From the NCBI GenBank assembly GCA_963692955.1, contig OY843587.1:930001-994000 (forward strand): DNA of 64,000 nucleotides. The letters run 5' to 3'. The position numbers and the translations under genes are program-made. Of the stretch, positions 8,536 through 16,484 are shown piece by piece (position 1 is the first letter of the stretch; each line of letters starts with the position of its first letter). This DNA is from UBA5158 sp963692955. Its GTDB lineage: Bacteria; Pseudomonadota; Gammaproteobacteria; DSM-16500. Below the pieces are notes generated by a model. It was not told where the DNA came from. It worked only from the letters and a program-made list of their open reading frames with translations, and ran no database searches.

Positions 8536-10194
8536 ATGACGCAGTATATATTCATTACAGGTGGGGTAGTTTCTTCTTTAGGGAAGGGCATCGCTTCCGC
8601 CTCGCTAGCCACGATTTTAGAGGCCCGCGGCCTCAAAGTAACCCTCTTAAAATTAGATCCCTACATTAACGTCGATCCCGGCACCATGAATCCGCTGCAG
8701 CATGGGGAAGTGTTCGTCACTAACGACGGCGCCGAAACTGATTTGGATTTGGGGCATTATGAGCGCTTTGTGCGGGTCACGATGACTAGAGCGAATAACT
8801 TCACCAGCGGCCGCGTTTACGCGAACGTGATCCGCAATGAACGTCGCGGTGATTACCTAGGCGGCACGGTGCAAGTTATCCCGCATATTACCGATGAAAT
8901 TAAACGCTGTGTCGTCGCAGCGGTCGGTGACGCTGACATCGCGATGGTGGAAATTGGCGGTACGGTCGGTGACATTGAGTCGTTGCCATTTTTAGAAGCC
9001 ATCCGGCAAATGCGCGTGGAATTAGGCCGGCAAAACGCGTTATTTATTCATTTAACCTTAGTCCCCTACATTCAAACCGCCGGCGAAATTAAAACTAAAC
9101 CGACGCAGCATTCCGTCAAAGAATTACGTTCCATTGGTATTCAGCCGGACATTTTATTATGCCGCTGTGACCGCCCGTTGTTAGACAGCGCGCGCAACAA
9201 AATGGCGTTATTCACCAACGTCGAAAAGCGCGCGGTGATTCCATTGCAAGACATCGATTTCGTTTATCAAATTCCGTTGGAATTGCATAAACAAGGTTTA
9301 GACGACATCGTCGTCGAAATGCTGAATATCAAAGCGAAAAAAGCGGATTTAAGTGAATGGGAACGGGTCGTCGACGCATACCGCCATCCAGACGGTGAAG
9401 TCACGATCGGCATGGTCGGTAAATACATGGATTTGACCGAGTCCTATAAATCTTTATCCGAATCATTGTTGCACGCCGGCATTCAAACGCGCACGCGCGT
9501 TAATATAAATTATATCGACTCCGAAGAAATCGAAAAGCGCGGCTTGGATTTATTGAAGGGCGTTGACGGTATTATCGTGCCGGGTGGGTTTGGCAGCCGG
9601 GGCGTGGAAGGAAAAATTCTCGCGGCGAAATACGCGCGCGAAAATGGTGTGCCGTATTTAGGAATTTGTTTAGGCATGCAAATTTCGATAATCGAATACG
9701 CGCGTCACAAAGCGAATATGCAAAACGCTAACAGCACTGAATTTACCAAAGACACTTTACATCCCGTCATCGCGTTAGTGACCGAGTGGGTGACAGAAGC
9801 AGGCAAATTAGAGCAGCGCCACGAAGATTCTGATAAAGGCGGCACCATGCGCCTCGGCGGCCAACTTTGCAAATTAGAACCGGGTTCGCTCGCAGAACGC
9901 ATGTATGGTAAATCGGAAATTGTCGAACGCCACCGACATCGCTATGAAGTGAATAATAATTTATTGCCCGCCATCGTCGCCGCTGGCGTGAAAGTATCGG
10001 GACGTTCGGTGTCGCATAATTTAGTCGAGATGATAGAACTCCCCGATCATCCTTGGTATATCGGTTGTCAATTCCATCCTGAATTTACTTCCACACCGCG
10101 TGACGGCCATCCCTTATTTACCGGCTTAATTCGCGCCGCCAAAGAATATCAGGAGAAAACCAATGCAGCTATGTGGGTTCAAAGCCGGGCTTAA
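8536..10194 (+). CDS. pyrG: CTP synthase
   Basis: This 552-residue enzyme converts UTP to CTP with ATP and glutamine. The N-terminal amidoligase domain opens with the ITGGVVSSLGKGIASAS P-loop. The C-terminal class I glutamine amidotransferase domain has PGGFGSRG, the GICLGMQ nucleophile elbow (Cys378) and the CQFHPEF histidine block. Length is close to E. coli PyrG (545). The ATG at 8536 is preceded by AAAGAGCGG. It overlaps kdsA by 32 bp, which implies translational coupling. Confidence 0.98.
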   Translation: MTQYIFITGGVVSSLGKGIASASLATILEARGLKVTLLKLDPYINVDPGTMNPLQHGEVFVTNDGAETDLDLGHYERFVRVTMTRANNFTSGRVYANVIRNERRGDYLGGTVQVIPHITDEIKRCVVAAVGDADIAMVEIGGTVGDIESLPFLEAIRQMRVELGRQNALFIHLTLVPYIQTAGEIKTKPTQHSVKELRSIGIQPDILLCRCDRPLLDSARNKMALFTNVEKRAVIPLQDIDFVYQIPLELHKQGLDDIVVEMLNIKAKKADLSEWERVVDAYRHPDGEVTIGMVGKYMDLTESYKSLSESLLHAGIQTRTRVNINYIDSEEIEKRGLDLLKGVDGIIVPGGFGSRGVEGKILAAKYARENGVPYLGICLGMQISIIEYARHKANMQNANSTEFTKDTLHPVIALVTEWVTEAGKLEQRHEDSDKGGTMRLGGQLCKLEPGSLAERMYGKSEIVERHRHRYEVNNNLLPAIVAAGVKVSGRSVSHNLVEMIELPDHPWYIGCQFHPEFTSTPRDGHPLFTGLIRAAKEYQEKTNAAMWVQSRA

Positions 10195-11017
10195 TCAGCC
10201 GTTTTTTCTTATCGCGGGTCCTTGTGTTATCGAAAGCGAACAATTCGCCGTGGACACCGCGGGCAAATTGAAAGAGTTAACGTCGCGTTTGCGCGTCCCT
10301 TTTATTTATAAATCTTCTTTTGATAAAGCCAACCGCACGTCGGGAAAAAGTTTTCGCGGTTTAGGTATTGACGAAGGTTTGCGGATTTTAAGCGTTGTTA
10401 AAAAAACGCTACAAGTGCCGGTACTTACCGACGTGCACGAAGACACGCCGATGGAAGAAGTCGCCGCCGTAGTGGATGTGCTGCAAACGCCGGCTTTTTT
10501 GTGCCGTCAAACTAACTTCATTCAGCGCGTGGCGAGCCAAGGCTTACCGGTGAATATTAAGAAAGGCCAATTTCTCGCGCCGTGGGAAATGCACAACGTC
10601 GTGGAAAAAGCGCTGGCCACGGGTAATAAAAATATTATGGTATGTGAGCGCGGTTTTAGTTTTGGTTATAACAATTTAGTTTCCGATATGCGCTCTTTGT
10701 CAGTCATGCGCGACACCGGTTGCCCGGTGGTATTCGACGCGACGCACTCAGTGCAACTGCCCGGCGGCCAGGGCAAAATGTCCGGTGGCCAGCGCCAATT
10801 TGTCCCAGTGCTGGCGCGCGCCGCGGTGGCCGCGGGTATCGCGGGAATTTTTATTGAAACACATCCTGATCCCGATAACGCGCCGTCGGATGGTCCGAAT
10901 ATGTGGCCGTTCGCGAAATTAGAAGAATTGTTAGAATGTTTGTTGGCGTTGGATAGGACCGTAAAACAATTTGGTTTTATCGAAGAAGCATTAACGCCGG
11001 CGTTGGAATTAGCTTAA
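10163..11017 (+). CDS. kdsA: 3-deoxy-D-manno-octulosonate 8-phosphate synthase
   Basis: This 284-residue enzyme condenses arabinose 5-phosphate with phosphoenolpyruvate to form KDO-8-phosphate, the precursor of the KDO sugar of lipopolysaccharide. IAGPCVIES, KSSFDKANRTS, TDVHE and DATHSVQLPGG are the family signatures. The ATG sits inside the end of pyrG, eight bases after AGGAGAAAA. Its last 240 bases are repeated further on at 12601-12840. The copy here is intact and keeps the expected leucine in PVLARAAVA, so I take it as the functional gene. In many gammaproteobacteria eno follows directly; here a Fic gene does. Confidence 0.97.
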   Translation: MQLCGFKAGLNQPFFLIAGPCVIESEQFAVDTAGKLKELTSRLRVPFIYKSSFDKANRTSGKSFRGLGIDEGLRILSVVKKTLQVPVLTDVHEDTPMEEVAAVVDVLQTPAFLCRQTNFIQRVASQGLPVNIKKGQFLAPWEMHNVVEKALATGNKNIMVCERGFSFGYNNLVSDMRSLSVMRDTGCPVVFDATHSVQLPGGQGKMSGGQRQFVPVLARAAVAAGIAGIFIETHPDPDNAPSDGPNMWPFAKLEELLECLLALDRTVKQFGFIEEALTPALELA

Positions 11018-11020
11018 GTC
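10781..11020 (+). repeat. Direct repeat copy 1: 3' end of kdsA
   Basis: The last 237 coding bases of kdsA plus three bases after the stop match 12601-12840 at a constant offset of 1820 bp with no indels. I count 12 mismatches in 240 positions. The two copies bracket the Fic gene. Copy 1 is fused in frame to the rest of kdsA. Confidence 0.95.
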
Positions 11021-11059
11021 GAATAATTACCAAACGATATTTAGTCTGCTCTACCTGAT

Positions 11060-12481
11060 TTATTGGAAAAGTTTCGCTATTTTTGTTGTTGGATAATAAA
11101 AAATATTTTTCCCAAATCTTCTCTTTATTAAAAATTTTTTTTCCACAAGTTCTTTTAGATCTAAAATTGCAGCGCCTTTTTTTACGGAATAAAGTTTCTG
11201 GTGAGATGTCACATTGGTACGTTCTTCCATTTTGCGATGAAAATATTGTAGTAGTTTAATTTGACGTTCGTTAAAATCATATTTTCGTTGAGCGAAAGAA
11301 ATGATTGATCTATTTTCTGTAATCTTGTTCTTTAGATAATCTTGAAATTCATTTCTAGCAAGTTTCAATTTTCTAATGTTATAGTCAATAAAATAAGTTA
11401 AATCGCATCGTTCTTGTTCGCTGTAAATAAAGGCTTTGGCGTATTGTTTACTTGATTTCTTTATTTTTTCGGACATGGATAAATAGGCAAAAGCCCAATA
11501 TTCATTTTTTAACATGTACCAATAAAATAATATTCTCGCAAGTCTGCCATTGCCATCTTCAAATGGGTGTAATAATCCAATCCAAAAGTGAATCATTATA
11601 GCCTTGATTAAAGGATGAATATACTTAGTACTATTATTTTTAACGTCATTGGCGAAATCAATTAACCTGGGGAGTTCAGCTTCAACAAATTTTTTATCAG
11701 GCGTTACGTAAGCTACAGTTTGATCAGCCCATGGTCTAATTACTAGCCTATTACCCTTTTCATCAAATGTTTCACGCAATGCTCCTTGCTTACTTTCATG
11801 TAGAGTTTTATCCGTTATTATGGAATGTAATTCACATATCATATGCCAGGAAAGTTTTTCTTTATAAAATTTTCCTTCAATCATCGACATTGCTTTATGA
11901 TTGTTTACGATCATTTGCTCACTGTGATTATGAGGTTTGCGACCTTCTAATAACATCTTTTTAGCAACACCACGAGAAGTATTTGCGCCTTCCAATTGTG
12001 ATGAAGCTATAGATTCTTCAATAATATTTCTTGCTATAAATTGCTTTTTATCGCCTTCTGATAAATCTGCAACTCCCATAAAATTCCCGGCCATTTCTTT
12101 ATCTATTATATGTAGTATTTCACTATAGCTATCTATTTTCATCTGAAAAAAAGTGCCTTGTTCATTGCGTATTGGTGTGGAAGATGACCCTATCCATCTG
12201 TTAATGGATAAAAAAGTCCAGAATAATTCTTTGCTTGAAAAAAAATTATTTGGAATCCAACTCTTATATTTTAGTTCTTCCCAATGTAAATAACTCTCAT
12301 TGGCTTTTTTCAAGGCTTCTTGAACTTCTGGTTCCGATAATAATTTTTCATTAATATCATATGGAAACTCATTTAATTGTATCTTTGGAGATTCCACAAT
12401 GTAGTATATTTCATTCATAATCAGCACCAGATAATTTGAGCAACAATCTATTTTAAGCTTATTATAGAACAAGTTCAACAT
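11060..12481 (-). CDS. Class II Fic-domain protein (probable AMP-transferase) with C-terminal winged-helix
   Basis: The 473-residue frame contains the Fic core HPFEDGNGRLAR (from His305), the active-site loop that transfers AMP or related groups to protein hydroxyls. Upstream, SSQLEG (160-165) fits the SxxxE(G/N) inhibitory helix motif, and its N-terminal position makes this a class II, self-inhibited Fic. The preceding Fic/DOC N-terminal region and a C-terminal winged-helix-like segment (about 405-470) match the common Fic-HTH architecture. An internal ATG at 12418 is an alternative start. The gene is visibly more AT-rich than its neighbours and lies between two copies of the kdsA 3' end, which points to horizontal gain. 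The target is unknown. Confidence 0.92.
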   Translation of the reverse strand: MLNLFYNKLKIDCCSNYLVLIMNEIYYIVESPKIQLNEFPYDINEKLLSEPEVQEALKKANESYLHWEELKYKSWIPNNFFSSKELFWTFLSINRWIGSSSTPIRNEQGTFFQMKIDSYSEILHIIDKEMAGNFMGVADLSEGDKKQFIARNIIEESIASSQLEGANTSRGVAKKMLLEGRKPHNHSEQMIVNNHKAMSMIEGKFYKEKLSWHMICELHSIITDKTLHESKQGALRETFDEKGNRLVIRPWADQTVAYVTPDKKFVEAELPRLIDFANDVKNNSTKYIHPLIKAIMIHFWIGLLHPFEDGNGRLARILFYWYMLKNEYWAFAYLSMSEKIKKSSKQYAKAFIYSEQERCDLTYFIDYNIRKLKLARNEFQDYLKNKITENRSIISFAQRKYDFNERQIKLLQYFHRKMEERTNVTSHQKLYSVKKGAAILDLKELVEKKFLIKRRFGKNIFYYPTTKIAKLFQ

Positions 12482-12549
12482 GAACCTGTTTTAAACCTAT
12501 GGTGAACCTAATTAATTAATAGGTACAGATGAACTAGTTATGAACCTGT
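12481..12549. promoter_or_regulatory. Cluster of TGAACC-type repeats upstream of the Fic gene
   Basis: TGAACCTGT occurs at 12481-12489 and 12541-12549, with related TGAACCTA at 12503-12510 and TGAACTAG at 12530-12537. All are in the same orientation, immediately before or overlapping the start of the Fic gene. This resembles an operator with several binding sites, possibly for autoregulation by the protein's own winged-helix region. That role is inference only. Confidence 0.35.
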
Positions 12550-12585
12550 CATAAACTTATTTGACCTGAGATGATAAGTCGTTGA

Positions 12586-12837
12586 ATGTTTGTAAAACAG
12601 TCCGGTGGCCAGCGCCAATTCGTCCCAGTGCCGGCGCGCGCCGCAGTGGCTGCGGGTGTGGCGGGAATTTTTATGGAAACACATCCTGATCCCGATAACG
12701 CGCCGTCGGATGGTCCGAATATGTGGCCATTCGGGAAATTAGAAGAATTGTTAGAATGTTTGTTGGCGTTGGATAGGACCGTAAAACAATTTGGTTTTAT
12801 CGAAGACGCTTTAACGCCGGCGTTGGAATTAGGTTAA
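12586..12837 (+). pseudogene. Truncated kdsA 3' fragment
   Basis: An 83-codon frame encodes the last 78 or so residues of KdsA after a short unrelated lead. It lacks the active site region, so it cannot be a working synthase. Against the intact copy it has non-synonymous changes including a proline where PVLARA has a conserved leucine, and Gly for Ala in WPFAKLEE, which fits decay without selection. It probably is the displaced original 3' end of kdsA left by insertion of the Fic segment. Confidence 0.85.
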
Positions 12838-12840
12838 GTC
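12601..12840 (+). repeat. Direct repeat copy 2: displaced 3' end of kdsA
   Basis: Partner of 10781-11020, with the same length and 12 mismatches. The similarity extends loosely a few bases upstream (GTAAAACAG against GCAAAATG) and stops just after the kdsA stop codon. Confidence 0.95.
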
Positions 12841-12844
12841 CCAC

Positions 12845-13744
12845 TCAAGCCCGAACTAATAATGGCGATGTTTCATCCTGTGCTTCATCCGGTTCTCTTA
12901 TCTGCACATCATTACTTACCTGACCATTTAACTGCGGCGTCATCTCAGGATCAACTTGCTCCGGCGGTTTCTTTTTAAAGAATAACAGCGAATCACGCAC
13001 CGTAGACATTTGTTTTATTGATACAGTAGGCTTCGCTAATTTTTTTCCGGAGAGGTTTAGCAACTCGCCAAATAACGTTGCTACTATGGAAAGCACCATC
13101 ACCGTTACACTCACCGCCGGATTGAAACCAATAATGCTCGCCGCGATGATAATTCCCCAGCCAACGACGCGCAGGGTAATGCCGGCGATTTTTTTATATT
13201 TATCGTTGCGCTGCTTGCGTTCAATGTCACAAATATCATTGATCACCACGGCCTGTTTTTCAAGATTATGAACGTCTATCGCATAGCGGTGTAAATTGCT
13301 GACTCTACCCGTGTGGCAGTCAAGTTCTTCAGTGTGTTCACTCAAGGTTTTTTGCAGCATTAAATGTTTTGCTAAATCGCGATAGGCTTTCATGGATGCT
13401 TGTTTAGCTTGGATGAATTTTTCGCGGGACTCATGATCAGTGTGAATTTTTTCACAAAAAATATCATCCAGCGCATAAGCGGCGATAGTGGTATTTAACC
13501 GCGTCGCTGAAATGAGCGCTTCGAGGTATGCGTCAATTTTTTTTAACAAACGTTTTGGAATCGAGCTTTTTACTTTATCTAATTTTTTAATAAACGCGAG
13601 CTGCTCCGCATAACGTTCTTCCATGACTCTTTCACAGGTACCGTTGGAGAATAAGCCGCACTCGTGTAATTGCATAGAAAAAATTTCTTGCTGATTAAGC
13701 AGGGTTTGCTTGAGATGTTCGATGTCCGATTTGAGTTGAGTCAT
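12845..13744 (-). CDS. Unrecognised protein with helical N-terminus and two membrane segments
   Basis: I do not recognise this 299-residue protein. The first 185 residues are rich in charged helix-forming residues with a few cysteines (29, 37, 97, 143, 172). Two hydrophobic segments (about 188-206 and 209-229) follow as a probable membrane hairpin. The last 60 residues are polar, and the end has an acidic patch followed by small hydrophobics (DEAQDETSPLLVRA), reminiscent of the E-block of Dot/Icm substrates. AGAGG lies eight bases before the ATG. It follows the coiled-coil gene by 16 bp and is likely cotranscribed with it. An effector role is speculative. Confidence 0.65.
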   Translation of the reverse strand: MTQLKSDIEHLKQTLLNQQEIFSMQLHECGLFSNGTCERVMEERYAEQLAFIKKLDKVKSSIPKRLLKKIDAYLEALISATRLNTTIAAYALDDIFCEKIHTDHESREKFIQAKQASMKAYRDLAKHLMLQKTLSEHTEELDCHTGRVSNLHRYAIDVHNLEKQAVVINDICDIERKQRNDKYKKIAGITLRVVGWGIIIAASIIGFNPAVSVTVMVLSIVATLFGELLNLSGKKLAKPTVSIKQMSTVRDSLLFFKKKPPEQVDPEMTPQLNGQVSNDVQIREPDEAQDETSPLLVRA

Positions 13745-13760
13745 ATAAACCTCTGGGTCG

Positions 13761-14228
13761 TTAGCCGTGATTCAGAGCATTAATATTGATAGTCGGAATA
13801 CCTTCACTCAAATTCAGTTCTAACAAATTTAATCTACTTTCCACAGCGATACATGCGCCGCGCAGTTTTTCTAATTCCGCTTTCGCTTCGTCTTGAGTGA
13901 GCATGTCTTCCGCTTTAACTTGCGCGGCGGCAACGGAATTATTTTTAAAATCTTCATTAGCGGGAAATAATTGGTAATTAATTTCATTTAACTCGATTTG
14001 AGCTTGTGCGTTATCAATTTTGGATTTTAGCTTTTTGATGAATTTTGTCTGGTCGTCAATTTTGCTTTTCAACTCGGTCAGCTCGAGCTTACCTTTTTCG
14101 ATTTCTGCTCTGAGCGCGTCGCACTGTTGATCATCGGTGGTAAGCTGTTGCGACAAGTTGTTGGAGTCGGGCGGTTTGCGAAATAGACTGCGCAACAGGT
14201 TTTTTGGTGAGCTTTTGCGGTTATTCAT
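13761..14228 (-). CDS. Unrecognised coiled-coil protein
   Basis: The 155-residue product has a basic N-terminus (residues 1-18), then a long heptad-like region (about 35-80, rich in Glu, Lys, Leu and Ile) and a second helical stretch (about 105-140). No membrane segment or catalytic motif is visible. A GTG at 14234 is possible, but the ATG at 14228 has better spacing from GAGAAG. It is the first gene of a probable two-gene unit with the 299-residue membrane protein. Confidence 0.62.
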   Translation of the reverse strand: MNNRKSSPKNLLRSLFRKPPDSNNLSQQLTTDDQQCDALRAEIEKGKLELTELKSKIDDQTKFIKKLKSKIDNAQAQIELNEINYQLFPANEDFKNNSVAAAQVKAEDMLTQDEAKAELEKLRGACIAVESRLNLLELNLSEGIPTININALNHG

Positions 14229-14408
14229 ACGCACTTCTCGTTTTTTAACTTTTTGTTGGGTGATATTTTTGAATTATTATGTTGCCAATAGTATTTTATT
14301 GCTTAAAAAAAGATAATTATACATTGATCAGCAAATAATCTCCATTCATAACTTGTTAATTTCGAAATTGCTAATTATCAATTAGTTAGTGATTTATTTG
14401 TCTGAGTC

Positions 14409-14435
14409 AAAAAAAATCCCCGCTTACGCAGGGAT
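14409..14435 (-). terminator. Rho-independent terminator of the 562-residue gene
   Basis: On the reverse strand a hairpin with arms ATCCC(T)GC and GCGGGGAT around a GTAA loop is followed directly by a run of eight T. It lies about 30 bp after the stop codon of the gene at 14467-16155. Similar CCCCGC...GGGAT units are common dispersed repeats, but only one copy was noticed here. Confidence 0.75.
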
Positions 14436-14466
14436 GAGAGCATGGGCATCTCAGCCCAACCTATAT

Positions 14467-16155
14467 TTAGCGTCCAAGTTGTTTAAGCGTTTTAAGCATC
14501 GAATCAATTTCAACTTGCGCATGGGTACGCCCAAACGCGCCGAAGATTTTGTAATTAGAACGATGTTGCGAAAACAAACTATGATTACGGAAATATTCAA
14601 GTTCTTCAATTGACCGCTCAGAAACAGTGCCACGGATCTTTGCTGCCTCGACTTCTTTCTTAATAATATTCAACCCTTGCGTGCGCGCGTCTTTCAATGT
14701 TTTCTTCCAGGTTTCAGTATTGGTTTTGCCGACCTTTGCATCGAACTTGGGATTGGTATGAATGTTAATATACTTATTACTCACTTCTAACAGCGCCGCA
14801 ATGCTTGATACGGAGAGACAATTTGGTAATCTCATATCTGCTAGTTGAGTATGGAATACTTCAAGAGCAGCATTACGGTCTTTATCTGCAAAACTTTTTT
14901 CTAATTCGCTCGCTTGATGATTAATTCTGTTAACGGTAAGAATTTCTTCTCTAGTAATTATTCCTGGAACAGCGTCGCTGAATAATGGCTTGATATCTTC
15001 TTCACTAAGCACGGTAAGATCGGTAAACAATTGCGTGGGTTCGTTGGCGTTCAGTACTGTGGGGATCGGAGAAAATAATTCGCGATAGGCGGCGTCAAGA
15101 ATTTGATGGACTGAAAATAGATCCTTGTCATTATCGCTATGCGCAGTTCTAGCTGCCCAAGCGCCAATTCTTAATAAATCAACGTCGTTAGGCAAACCTT
15201 CATCACCTTGATACTCATTAAACATCGGCAACGATGTATCTATCATGAACTGAAGAATTACTGCTCGTAATTCTGGTTTGCGTAATTGTTCTAAATAAAG
15301 TTCTTTTAAATAGTTTTCATGAAACAAAGTGGGTGATGAAGTTAATTCTGCAAAAGCGCGGCTATAAAATTTAGAAATCATTGCTAAATCTAAGTTTGGA
15401 AACAAGTTTCTATTTAGGTTTTGAATCGTAGTAGTAAGGATTTTTAAATAATCTTCATGGTAAGCGATAAGAAGATTATTCAAATCGATCAAATTATTTA
15501 TTTCGCTTGCTAAACCGTGTTGCTCGCATAATCTTTTGATATTGATATGGCGAGCGTTATTTAGAGTGCTAGTCAATGTTTCACAAGTTAATACTTTTGA
15601 ACGATCTCTCATATAGGAAAATGACAAATAGTCGTGATAATTGAACATTACATCCAATATATCTTGATAAAGCATTTCGGGACTTTCAGAATTTTCATCG
15701 AAGAATTTATTGAGTTCCTCTAACATATTATTACATTTCATTTCGTCAAAGGTAAGATACTGATCAAGTATACGTGATCTAACGTAAATAAAACTTTTGA
15801 GAATTTTAAGTTGAGACGCAAATTCCTCACGGTTTTGTAAGAGAATGGCGTCACGTAGCCGAGTGGTTATTGTGAATTCGAAATTGCAGGAATAAGTGGC
15901 GTCTTCAAAATATAGCTTATATGAAGTGGTAAAGTGCTGGTGCAGTAATATTTTTAGTAATGCTTTGAACTTAATCGTCAGAGCAGGATTTTCAAAGGTA
16001 AATATGTCTAGGGGCAAAGCCTCGATCTGTTGCAGCAATACGATTTCAGTCGCATGCACACAACACTCATTAAGATCATTTTTCATGGGAAAGGTTGGTT
16101 TAAAAAATTCTAATAATTGAGTATTACGGTCAGGATTGCGTTGTTGAGTAAACAT
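14467..16155 (-). CDS. Unrecognised 562-residue protein, effector candidate
   Basis: I recognise no domain in this protein. It is soluble by inspection, mostly helical, lacks a signal peptide and has no obvious repeats. Its codon choice is more AT-rich than that of valS next door. AGAGGC lies eight bases before the ATG. What makes it noteworthy is its promoter: two CTTAA half-sites 11 bp apart, then 11 bases, then TATAAT (16273-16305), which resembles the PmrA box of Legionella and Coxiella effector genes. It ends at a strong terminator, so it is monocistronic. The effector idea rests on this context, not on homology. Confidence 0.65.
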   Translation of the reverse strand: MFTQQRNPDRNTQLLEFFKPTFPMKNDLNECCVHATEIVLLQQIEALPLDIFTFENPALTIKFKALLKILLHQHFTTSYKLYFEDATYSCNFEFTITTRLRDAILLQNREEFASQLKILKSFIYVRSRILDQYLTFDEMKCNNMLEELNKFFDENSESPEMLYQDILDVMFNYHDYLSFSYMRDRSKVLTCETLTSTLNNARHINIKRLCEQHGLASEINNLIDLNNLLIAYHEDYLKILTTTIQNLNRNLFPNLDLAMISKFYSRAFAELTSSPTLFHENYLKELYLEQLRKPELRAVILQFMIDTSLPMFNEYQGDEGLPNDVDLLRIGAWAARTAHSDNDKDLFSVHQILDAAYRELFSPIPTVLNANEPTQLFTDLTVLSEEDIKPLFSDAVPGIITREEILTVNRINHQASELEKSFADKDRNAALEVFHTQLADMRLPNCLSVSSIAALLEVSNKYINIHTNPKFDAKVGKTNTETWKKTLKDARTQGLNIIKKEVEAAKIRGTVSERSIEELEYFRNHSLFSQHRSNYKIFGAFGRTHAQVEIDSMLKTLKQLGR

Positions 16156-16272
16156 AGATTGCCTCTAGTTGTAGGGTACCGTTCTCACATAGCGTAGGCT
16201 GTAATTACAGAATGAGTAATAAAATCAATTCTGTAGTCAGGTGATGGATACCAATTGCTGAATATGCAGGTA

Positions 16273-16305
16273 ATTATAGGAGTGATAGATTAAGTGAACC
16301 TTAAG
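16273..16305 (-). promoter_or_regulatory. PmrA-box-like promoter of the 562-residue gene
   Basis: Read on the reverse strand: CTTAA (16305-16301), six bases, CTTAA (16294-16290), eleven bases, then a perfect TATAAT -10 (16278-16273). Tandem half-sites one helical turn apart, taking the place of a -35, are how OmpR-type activators such as PmrA bind. The predicted transcript start is about 110 bp before the ATG at 16155. Confidence 0.5.
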
Positions 16306-16327
16306 GCAATTCAGCGGAGTCACAGCT

Positions 16328-16406
16328 GTAGCCCGTATACAGCGCAGCGGAATACGGGGTTTATTCGTTAGGCCTTCCCCGGATTCCGCTGCGCTGCATC
16401 CGGAAA
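16328..16406. repeat. Interspersed palindromic repeat (GTAGCCCGTAT type)
   Basis: The element holds CCCGTAT...ATACGGG (16332-16338 with 16352-16358), CCGGAT...ATCCGG (16379-16384 with 16398-16403), and a 12-bp inverted repeat GCGCAGCGGAAT/ATTCCGCTGCGC linking the halves. It could fold into a cruciform or a two-hairpin RNA. A degraded relative is at 53196-53221. It lies between divergently ending genes with no open frame. The rest of 16156-16484 holds only the promoter already listed. Confidence 0.75.
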
Positions 16407-16484
16407 CGATCATTAAAAAGTTTTTTAATAACGATTCACAGACAATTTCCTGGCTTTCAGTACGAGTGAAGGCTTGCTAAATAA

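Noticed and set aside
11060..12481. Fic gene as the toxin of a toxin-antitoxin pair
   Set aside because: The inhibitory SxxxEG helix is inside the same protein (class II), and no small antitoxin frame lies next to it.
12586..12837. Second kdsA as a working gene
   Set aside because: Only the last quarter of KdsA is present, active-site blocks are missing and conserved residues have changed.
12481..12840. Insertion sequence or transposon at the Fic segment
   Set aside because: No transposase, integrase, terminal inverted repeat or short target duplication is visible; the flanking repeat is a gene fragment.
16328..16406. CRISPR-like or REP array
   Set aside because: Only a single complete element is present with no regular spacers; it is one interspersed palindrome.
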